From NCBI GenBank assembly GCA_020028115.1, contig JAHWYA010000029.1:1-10227 (forward strand): a stretch of DNA of 10,227 nucleotides, given 5' to 3'. The notes beneath the pieces were generated by a model that saw only the letters and a list, made by a program, of their open reading frames with translations, ran no database searches and had not been told where the DNA came from. Origin of the DNA: Anaeromyxobacter sp. (GTDB lineage: Bacteria; Myxococcota; Myxococcia; Myxococcales; Anaeromyxobacteraceae). This document shows positions 5,167-10,227 of this stretch, one piece after another; position 1 is the first letter of the stretch, and the number at the start of each line of letters is the position of its first letter. A program made the translations under genes and the position numbers.

Positions 5167-7047
5167 GTGCACGATCCTCGCGCCGAGCTCACCCGCCGCC
5201 TCTCCGCGCGCCGCGACGCCCTCGCGCGCCACGACCGCCACGACGCCGCGGTGGCGAGGGCGCGGCTCGTCGTCTTCGTGGCGGCGCTCGCGACCGGGTG
5301 GGCCGCGTTCGGCGCTCACCGGCTCTCCTGGGCGTGGCTCGGGGCGCCCCTCGCCGCGTTCGTGGTCCTCGCCGCGCTGCACGATCGGGTCTTTCGCGCC
5401 CGCGACCGGACGCGGCGCGCGATCGCCTGGCACGAGCGGGCGCTCGCACGGCTCGACGGGCGGTTCGCGGGGATGGGGACGCCCGGCGACGGATTCGCCG
5501 ACCCTGCGCACCCGTCCGCGCTCGACCTGGACCTCTTCGGGAAGGGCTCGCTCTTCGAGCTCCTCTGCGCGGCCCGGACGCGCCCGGGCGAGGAGCGGCT
5601 CGCCGCGTGGCTCCTCGCGCCCGCGCCTCCGGACGAGGTGCGGGCCCGCCAGCGCGCCGTCGCCTCCCTCGCGCCGCGGCTGGACCTGCGCGAGGACCTC
5701 GCGGTCCTCGGCGACGACGTCCGCGCCGCCGTCGAGCCCGGCGCGCTCGCGAAGTGGGGCGAGGCGCCCGCGCTCGTCGAGCCGTGGCTCCTCCCGGCGT
5801 CGCTCGCCTTCGCGGCCGCGGCGATCACTTCCGCCGGCGCCTGGGCGGCGGGCCTCGGGCCCGTCCCGTTCGTCGCGGTCCTGCTCTCCGAGTGGGGCTT
5901 CACCCGCTCGCTCCGCGAGCAGGTCGCGCGCGTGCTCGCAGGGGTCGAGCGGCCCGCGGCCGAGCTCCGCGTGGTCGCCGAGCTGCTCGCGCGCCTCGAG
6001 CGCGAGCCCCTCGACGATCCTCGCCTCGCGGCGCTCCAGGGCGCGCTCGCGGGCCCCGGCGGCCGCGCCTCGGCGGCCATCGCGCGGCTCGAGCGGACCG
6101 TGTCGCGCATGGAGTGGGCGAAGAACCAGTTCTTCGCGCCGTTCGCCTTCGCGCTCTGCTGGACCACGCTGCACGCGGCGCTCGTCGAGCGCTGGCGCCT
6201 CGCGCGGGGGCGACGGATCCGCGCCTGGCTCGACGCCGCCGCCGACCTGGAGGCGCTCTCGTCGCTCGCCGGCTACGCCTACGAGCACCCCGAGGACCCG
6301 TTCCCGGAGCTCGTCGCGCCCGGGCCGGGCGGCGCGTTCCTCGACGGGGACGCCCTCCGCCACCCGCTCCTCCCCGCCGCCGTGCCGAACGACGTGCGGC
6401 TCGGCGGGACGGGCCCGCGGGTCCTCCTCGTGTCCGGCTCGAACATGTCCGGCAAGTCCACGTACCTCCGCACGGTCGGGGTGAACGTGGTGCTCGCGCT
6501 GGCGGGCGCGCCGGTGCGGGCCGCGCGGCTCCGGCTCACCCCGCTGCGGGCCGGCGCGACCCTGCGGATCCAGGACTCGCTCCAGGCCGGCAAGTCGCGG
6601 TTCTACGCGGAGATCACGCGGCTGAAGGAGCTGTCCGACCTGGCCGAAGGACCGGTGCCGCTCCTCTTCCTCCTCGACGAGATCCTGCACGGCACGAACT
6701 CGCACGACCGCCGCATCGGGGCGGAGGCGGTGGTGCGCGGGCTCGTCGCGCGCGGCGCGATCGGGCTCGTGACCACCCACGACCTCGCGCTCACCGAGCT
6801 GGCTGACGAGAGGCGAGCGCAGGGGCAGCCGGATGAGGCTGCCCCGGAGCGAGCGGGGGGCTCGGGGGGGCGCGAGCCGAGCGAAGCGAGGCGAGTGCCC
6901 CCCCGCTACGAAGTCGCGCTTTCGAACGCCCACTTCGAGGACCAGGTGAGGGACGGCGAGATCGCGTTCGACTACCGGCTCCGCCCCGGCGTCGTCGCGC
7001 ACTCGAACGCGCTCGCGCTGATGCGCGCGGTCGGGCTCCGGCTGTAG
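5167..7047 (+). CDS. Membrane-anchored MutS-like ATPase, with an in-frame insertion
   Basis: This 626-residue protein carries the MutS C-terminal ABC-type ATPase: Walker A GSNMSGKST (424-432), Walker B FLLDEILHGTN (501-511) and the THD switch (537-539). A lever/clamp-like helical part precedes it (WAKNQFF to about residue 395). It lacks the mismatch-recognition domain with the Phe-x-Glu motif, so it is not housekeeping MutS. Instead it has two hydrophobic segments near the N-terminus (about 33-52 and 53-72) and two more around 207-228 and 232-248, so it is probably an inner-membrane protein with a cytoplasmic ATPase. Such MutS-related membrane proteins are known from genome annotation, but their role is not established. 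The GTG at 5167 starts just ahead of the first membrane segment; no Shine-Dalgarno is seen. Residues about 549-574 are a Gly/Arg/Glu/Pro-rich insertion encoded by an inverted-repeat-rich segment, listed separately. It ends 11 bases from the convergent methionine aminopeptidase stop. Confidence 0.88.
   Translation: MHDPRAELTRRLSARRDALARHDRHDAAVARARLVVFVAALATGWAAFGAHRLSWAWLGAPLAAFVVLAALHDRVFRARDRTRRAIAWHERALARLDGRFAGMGTPGDGFADPAHPSALDLDLFGKGSLFELLCAARTRPGEERLAAWLLAPAPPDEVRARQRAVASLAPRLDLREDLAVLGDDVRAAVEPGALAKWGEAPALVEPWLLPASLAFAAAAITSAGAWAAGLGPVPFVAVLLSEWGFTRSLREQVARVLAGVERPAAELRVVAELLARLEREPLDDPRLAALQGALAGPGGRASAAIARLERTVSRMEWAKNQFFAPFAFALCWTTLHAALVERWRLARGRRIRAWLDAAADLEALSSLAGYAYEHPEDPFPELVAPGPGGAFLDGDALRHPLLPAAVPNDVRLGGTGPRVLLVSGSNMSGKSTYLRTVGVNVVLALAGAPVRAARLRLTPLRAGATLRIQDSLQAGKSRFYAEITRLKELSDLAEGPVPLLFLLDEILHGTNSHDRRIGAEAVVRGLVARGAIGLVTTHDLALTELADERRAQGQPDEAAPERAGGSGGREPSEARRVPPRYEVALSNAHFEDQVRDGEIAFDYRLRPGVVAHSNALALMRAVGLRL
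6810..6907 (+). repeat. In-frame palindromic insertion within the MutS-like gene
   Basis: The sequence GAGGCGAGCGC (6810-6820) recurs as GAGGCGAGTGC (6888-6898), 10 of 11 bases identical, 78 bases apart and in the same reading frame. Between the copies are a perfect 9-base hairpin (GGGGCAGCC 6822-6830 with GGCTGCCCC 6837-6845, 6-base loop) and a 6-base hairpin (GGCTCG 6859-6864 with CGAGCC 6873-6878). The second hairpin is overlapped by longer arms AGCGGGGGG (6852-6860) with CCCCCCGCT (6899-6907), and by GGGGGGGC (6864-6871) with GCCCCCCC (6897-6904). Removing 78 bases joins LTELADE to RRVPPRYEVALSNAHFEDQ and brings the ATPase domain close to the spacing I expect for the family. The structure is seen directly; that it is a mobile palindromic element is inference. 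Confidence 0.65.
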
Positions 7048-7058
7048 CGGCGAAGGCG

Positions 7059-8048
7059 CTACCCCTCGACGGTCAGGATCTCGGCGCCCCGGTCGGTCAC
7101 GGCGAGGGTGTGCTCGAACTGCGCCGAGCGCTTCCCGTCGCGCGTCACCGCGGTCCAGCCGTCGTTCCAGATCGCGTCCTCCCAGGAGCCCTCGGTGATC
7201 ATCGGCTCGACCGTGAAGGTCATCCCGGGCTCCATGAGCCGCTTCATCGAGGGGTCGTGGTGGTGCGGGATCTGGAGCGCGGTGTGGAAGGACTCGCCGA
7301 TGCCGTGGCCGCAGTAGGCCCGCACGACGCCGTACCCGTGCTTCGAGGCGTGCGCCTCGATGGCCTTGCCGATCTCGGAGATCGGCCGGCCGGGCCGCAC
7401 CGCGGCGATCCCCTTCGCGAGGCACTCGCGCGCGGCCTCGACGAGCCTGCGCCCCTCCGGGTCCACCTCGCCGACGAGGAACGTCGCGGAGCAGTCGCCG
7501 TGCATCCCGTCGAGGAACACGGTGACGTCGAGGTTCACGATGTCGCCGTCCTCGAGCGGGCGGTTGTCAGGGATCCCGTGGCAGATGACCTCGTTCACCG
7601 AGGTGCAGAGCGACTTCGGGTACCCGCGGTAGTTGAGCGGGCTCGGGTAGCCGCCGAGCCGGATCGTCTCGGCGTGCGCGAGCTCGTCGAGCGCGTCCGT
7701 GGTGATCCCGACGCGCACGGCCTCGCCGGTCACCCGGAGCACGCGCGCCGCGGCCTGGCACGCACGCCGGAGCCGGGCGAGCTCCTCCGCGGTCTTCACG
7801 TCCTTGCCCTGGGCGCGCGGCCGGCCGGTCGCGGCGTAGTCGGGCCGCGGGATCGCGGCCGGGACCGCGCGGCGCGGGCTCACGAGCCCCGGGCGGAGCG
7901 CGGGACGCGCGTGCGGCGGGGGCGGACCGCCGCCCTCCCCGCGCGCGTCCGCGTCGAGGTGGCACTTCTTGTACTTCTGCCCGCTGCCGCACCAGCACGG
8001 ATCGTTCCGGCCGGGGCGGCTGCGGGTGGTGACTTCGAGATCGCCCAC
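7059..8048 (-). CDS. map: Methionine aminopeptidase type I with N-terminal SEC-C zinc motif
   Basis: This 329-residue cytoplasmic metallopeptidase removes the initiator methionine from new proteins. The N-terminus has a SEC-C zinc-binding motif, GRNDPCWCGSGQKYKKCH, with Cys18, Cys20, Cys29 and His30, as in SecA tails and the MetAP-Ic type, probably for ribosome docking. A Pro/Arg/Ala-rich linker follows (about 31-80), then the pita-bread catalytic domain. All metal ligands are present: Asp174, Asp185, His248, Glu281 and Glu312, which align with Asp97, Asp108, His171, Glu204 and Glu235 of the E. coli enzyme. The substrate-side His157 is in CHGIP. The start is a GTG at 8048, chosen because it is the only one just before the SEC-C motif; there is no Shine-Dalgarno. 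It lies 46 bases downstream of the hemerythrin stop on the same strand, with its own candidate promoter in the gap and the hemerythrin end. Confidence 0.95.
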   Translation of the reverse strand: MGDLEVTTRSRPGRNDPCWCGSGQKYKKCHLDADARGEGGGPPPPHARPALRPGLVSPRRAVPAAIPRPDYAATGRPRAQGKDVKTAEELARLRRACQAAARVLRVTGEAVRVGITTDALDELAHAETIRLGGYPSPLNYRGYPKSLCTSVNEVICHGIPDNRPLEDGDIVNLDVTVFLDGMHGDCSATFLVGEVDPEGRRLVEAARECLAKGIAAVRPGRPISEIGKAIEAHASKHGYGVVRAYCGHGIGESFHTALQIPHHHDPSMKRLMEPGMTFTVEPMITEGSWEDAIWNDGWTAVTRDGKRSAQFEHTLAVTDRGAEILTVEG

Positions 8049-8054
8049 GGCCGG

Positions 8055-8083
8055 TATCTAAGGGAATACGGCCGTCCGGGCAA
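8055..8083 (-). promoter_or_regulatory. Candidate promoter for the methionine aminopeptidase gene
   Basis: On the minus strand, TTGCCC (8083-8078) is followed after exactly 17 bases by TAGATA (8060-8055), and the GTG start begins 6 bases later. The -35 matches 4 of 6 consensus bases and the -10 only 3 of 6, but this is one of the few AT-richer patches here. A transcript from it would be leaderless or nearly so. It would let map be expressed independently of norB and the hemerythrin gene. Confidence 0.3.
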
Positions 8084-8094
8084 CGAGCCGCCGC

Positions 8095-8586
8095 CTATAT
8101 CTCCGGCGCGTGGTCCGTCTGGTCCGGCACGTGCTTCGACGGCTCGCCCTCCGCGAAGAGCTCCTCAGCGAGGGTCTCCATCCGGTTCCCGAGGTCCTCG
8201 AGCTCCTCCTTCGAGCAGGACTTCCGCACCTTCGGGAAGAGCTCCCTCTCCTCCTCCTCGACGTGGTGCTCTACCTGCTCCTGCAGGACCTTCATGCGCG
8301 CCATGAACTGCTCGTCGTCGGTCCCGCCCTCGAGGATGTCCGCGAGGACCCGCTTCATGGCGAGGTGCTCCTCGACCGACTCGCGCAGGATGTCCTCGGT
8401 CTTCTCCTGCTTCGCCTCCGGGTAGAAGAGCTTCTCCTCGATCTCCGCGTGCACCGCGAGGTGGTCGGAGATCTTGCTGCACAGGCGCTCCTTGGTCTTC
8501 TTCGCGCCGTCCCCGGCGCTCTCGAACTCCTCGAACAGCTCCTCGACTTCCCGGTGCTGCTTCTCCAGCAGATCGATGGCGTTCAC
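8095..8586 (-). CDS. Hemerythrin-like (HHE domain) protein
   Basis: This 163-residue soluble four-helix protein has a hemerythrin HHE cation-binding domain, expected to hold a non-heme diiron site that binds O2 or NO. The candidate ligands are His11 (KQHREVEELF), His46 and Glu50 (HLAVHAEIEE), His74 (EEHLAMK), and His108 with Glu112 (EHHVEEEE). This is the usual single-domain pattern; His42 and His107 are neighbours that make the exact assignment ambiguous. The acidic C-terminus ends without a second domain, so it is not a full-length RIC/YtfE protein (about 220 residues). GTG at 8586 is chosen because GGAGG lies 6 bases upstream; the frame is open to 8616 but without support. It is downstream of norB on the same strand, so a role in NO or oxygen handling is plausible but inferred. 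Confidence 0.9.
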   Translation of the reverse strand: MNAIDLLEKQHREVEELFEEFESAGDGAKKTKERLCSKISDHLAVHAEIEEKLFYPEAKQEKTEDILRESVEEHLAMKRVLADILEGGTDDEQFMARMKVLQEQVEHHVEEEERELFPKVRKSCSKEELEDLGNRMETLAEELFAEGEPSKHVPDQTDHAPEI

Positions 8587-8592
8587 GCTCGT

Positions 8593-8597
8593 CCTCC
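8593..8597 (-). promoter_or_regulatory. Ribosome binding site deciding the hemerythrin GTG start
   Basis: GGAGG on the minus strand, 6 bases before the GTG at 8586. It is the strongest Shine-Dalgarno in the window and favours this start over the one 10 codons upstream. Confidence 0.75.
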
Positions 8598-8670
8598 GTC
8601 CTTCGAGCCTAGGCACCCCGGGCGAAGAATGCGCCGGGGACCGCGCGACGGAGCTTCTCTCTCCCCTGCT

Positions 8671-8700
8671 CCTCTCCCCCCGCGCGAGCGGGGGGAGAGG
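8671..8700. repeat. Strong hairpin, REP-like, between norB and the hemerythrin gene
   Basis: Perfect 13-base arms (CCTCTCCCCCCGC at 8671-8683 and GCGGGGGGAGAGG at 8688-8700) close on a four-base GCGA loop. Imperfect complementarity goes on outward (CTCCCCTG at 8661-8668 against CAGGGAGGAG at 8701-8710). It lies 28 bases past the norB stop. There is no T-run on either strand, so it is not a classical intrinsic terminator, though it could stop or stabilise the norB transcript. Its form resembles extragenic palindromic repeats common in GC-rich genomes; copy number cannot be judged here. Confidence 0.6.
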
Positions 8701-8728
8701 CAGGGAGGAGGGGCTGCCGATCGCCCCC

Positions 8729-10227
8729 TCAGGCGGCGCGGCGGAGGGGCCCCTGCCCCGCCGCGCCCTCGGCGCGCCGGAGCGCGACGTCCTTCGCGAT
8801 CGCGCGGATCACGAAGGTGAGCAGCGCGACGGCGCCGGCGTCGAAGACGAGGTCCGGGACGAGGCGCGCCCAGGTCGCGGCGTGCATGAACGCGCTGCCG
8901 GTGACCTCGGGGCTGCGCGCCCACCAGAGCCCCTTCTCCACGCCGTGGACGAGCTGGTAGATGCCGGCGGGCAGCAGCGAGAACACGATCATCCCGGCGA
9001 GCCCGGCGTTCAGCCCCCAGAACGCGACCTTCAGCAGGCGATCGTCCCACGCCTCGCGCCGCACGATGTTCCGCATCGAGAAGAGCATGAGGGCGATGGC
9101 GAGGAACCCGTACACGCCGAAGAGCGCGCCGTGAGAGTGGATCGGCGTCGTGTTGAGCCCCTGCGCGTAGTACAGGACGATCGGCGGGTTGATGAGGAAG
9201 CCGAGGACGCCCGCGCCCACCGCGTTCCAGAACGCCACCGCGACGAAGAAGTAGAGCGGCCAGCGCCACGGAGCGACGTCCCCGCCCGAGCGCGCGAGCT
9301 TCAGCGTCTCGTACACCTCGAAGCCGAGGAGCGTGAGCGGCACGATCTCGAGCGCCGAGAAGGTCGCGCCGAGGGCCGTGATGAAGAGCGGCGTGCCCGT
9401 GAAGTACAGGTGGTGGAACGTGCCGACGATGCCGGCGCCGAGGTAGAGCAGGATCGAGAAGTGGGTCGCCCGCTGCGCGGCGCGCTCGCCCACCGCGCCG
9501 ATGCGCGACAGGATGAACGCGAGCGCGACGGTGGCGAAGACCTCGAAGAAGTTCTCGACCCAGAGGTGCACGACCCACCAGCGCCAGTAGTCGGCGACCG
9601 CGATGTGCGTGCCGGGCGTGTAGGCGAGCCCGACCGCGTAGAACACCGGGATCGAGATCGAGGCATAGAGGAGCAGGTGCGTGAGGCCGCCCTTGTCCTT
9701 CTCGGCGGCGAGCGCGGGCTTCACGGCGCGGTAGACGAGGAAGAGCCAGAGCAGCATCCCGGCGATGAGGCCGAGCTGCCAGACGCGGCCGAGCTCGATG
9801 TACTCGTAGCCCTGGTGGCCGACGAGCCAGCCGTCCGGGCCCGAGAGCTTCCCGCGCACGCCGAGGTAGGTTCCCGCGAGCGCGCCGACCACCACGACCA
9901 CGAGCGCGCCGAGGAGCGCGAGGACGAGGGCGCGCTGCCCCTTCGGCTCGTGCCCGCCCGAGACCATCGGCCCGATGAACAGGCCCGTGGCGAGCCAGCA
10001 GGTCGCGATCCAGAACACCGCGAGCTGCAGGTGCCAGCCGCGGGTCGCCGCGTACGGGAGGATAGCGCCGGTGTCGACGCCGAAGATCCTGTTCCCCTCC
10101 ACCGCGTAGTGGCCGGTCACGGACCCGAGGAGCGCCTGCACGATGAAGAGCAGGATGGCGACGGCGAAGAACGGGAGGGCCGCGCGCTGGCTCGGCGTGG
10201 GCCGCGGCTCGCCGAGCGGCGCGATGC
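8729..10227 (-). CDS. norB: Quinol-dependent nitric oxide reductase, large C-terminal part (qNOR, NorB/NorZ type)
   Basis: The minus-strand frame is open from the right edge to a TGA at 8731-8729, showing 498 residues of an integral membrane enzyme that reduces 2 NO to N2O. It belongs to the heme-copper oxidase superfamily. Visible are about a dozen membrane helices and the signature residues: HLWVENFFEVF with heme-ligand His (codon 9566-9568) and the two Glu typical of NORs; the FeB pair in GTFHHLYFTGTP (9410-9415); and HSHGALFGVYG with two His (9131-9133 and 9137-9139). No methionine start occurs before the edge: the frame continues upstream of PFFAVAILLFIVQALLG, which fits the second helix of qNOR following its large extracytoplasmic N-terminal domain. 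qNORs are about 750 residues, so about 250 lie to the right. The lack of an in-frame start near this helix argues against cNorB, but electron donor choice rests on that unseen region. Confidence 0.92.
   Translation of the reverse strand, partial: IAPLGEPRPTPSQRAALPFFAVAILLFIVQALLGSVTGHYAVEGNRIFGVDTGAILPYAATRGWHLQLAVFWIATCWLATGLFIGPMVSGGHEPKGQRALVLALLGALVVVVVGALAGTYLGVRGKLSGPDGWLVGHQGYEYIELGRVWQLGLIAGMLLWLFLVYRAVKPALAAEKDKGGLTHLLLYASISIPVFYAVGLAYTPGTHIAVADYWRWWVVHLWVENFFEVFATVALAFILSRIGAVGERAAQRATHFSILLYLGAGIVGTFHHLYFTGTPLFITALGATFSALEIVPLTLLGFEVYETLKLARSGGDVAPWRWPLYFFVAVAFWNAVGAGVLGFLINPPIVLYYAQGLNTTPIHSHGALFGVYGFLAIALMLFSMRNIVRREAWDDRLLKVAFWGLNAGLAGMIVFSLLPAGIYQLVHGVEKGLWWARSPEVTGSAFMHAATWARLVPDLVFDAGAVALLTFVIRAIAKDVALRRAEGAAGQGPLRRAA

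Noticed and set aside
4127..6484. 785-codon plus-strand open frame overlapping egtD and the MutS-like gene
   Set aside because: The translation is repetitive Arg/Ser/Pro-rich and crosses two well-supported genes in the wrong frames.
4966..7425. Very long open frame on the minus strand (over 800 codons) opposite the MutS-like gene
   Set aside because: Its translation is low-complexity Arg/Ala/Gly/Glu-rich, with no recognisable domain, and lies antisense to a clear ATPase. Such frames arise by chance in GC-rich DNA because stop codons are rare.
7968..7997. Cys-rich CWCGSGQKYKKCH stretch as a separate small zinc protein
   Set aside because: It is in frame with, and directly upstream of, the methionine aminopeptidase domain. 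SEC-C fusions to this enzyme are a known architecture.
8671..8700. Intrinsic terminator of norB
   Set aside because: The hairpin is strong but not followed by a T-run in either direction, so I list it as a repeat and only mention a termination role.
1..10227. CRISPR array, tRNA, rRNA, transposase or toxin-antitoxin genes
   Set aside because: No evenly spaced repeats, no cloverleaf-like sequence, and no recognisable proteins of these types were found on either strand.

Overview
The window is very GC-rich (roughly 70% or more, with codon third positions almost all G or C). It is densely packed with about nine genes and looks like ordinary chromosome of a free-living, respiratory, high-GC bacterium. 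The gene set (quinol-type nitric oxide reductase, hemerythrin, a VLCAD-like acyl-CoA dehydrogenase, EgtD, a methionine aminopeptidase with a SEC-C zinc motif) and the codon use suggest a myxobacterium of the Anaeromyxobacter type. That placement is an inference from content and cannot be proved from this stretch. No phage, transposase, plasmid, CRISPR, rRNA or tRNA signature was seen.

Layout, left to right. Positions 1-558 hold the C-terminal part of a zinc-type alcohol dehydrogenase (+). A small cupin (705-1040, +) and a glutaredoxin (1097-1375, +) follow, meeting a ferritin (1388-1879, -) tail to tail. Divergent from ferritin is a long acyl-CoA dehydrogenase (2047-3984, +), tail to tail with egtD (3998-4969, -), the histidine trimethylase of ergothioneine synthesis. 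Divergent from egtD is a membrane-anchored MutS-like ATPase (5167-7047, +), tail to tail with a SEC-C methionine aminopeptidase (7059-8048, -). Upstream of the aminopeptidase on the minus strand lie a hemerythrin-like protein (8095-8586, -) and the large C-terminal part of a quinol-type nitric oxide reductase (8729 to the right edge, -). Those three genes could be one minus-strand transcription unit, although a strong hairpin sits between norB and the hemerythrin gene.

Functional themes: NO detoxification or denitrification (NorB plus hemerythrin), redox and iron handling (glutaredoxin, ferritin, possible ergothioneine), and fatty-acid oxidation. The gene pairs otherwise look like independently transcribed neighbours rather than one pathway. 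The non-coding stretches are all short (largest 4970-5166, 197 bases; also 1880-2046, 559-704 and 8587-8728). Apart from the promoter candidates and the hairpin listed, I see nothing in them.

The most unusual signal is inside the MutS-like gene. A 78-base in-frame segment, rich in inverted repeats and flanked by a near-perfect 11-base direct repeat, interrupts the conserved ATPase domain just after the THD motif. It reads like a small palindromic element captured in a coding sequence. A 12-base core of it recurs exactly in the strong hairpin between norB and the hemerythrin gene. I found no evidence for a novel multi-gene defence or biosynthetic system.
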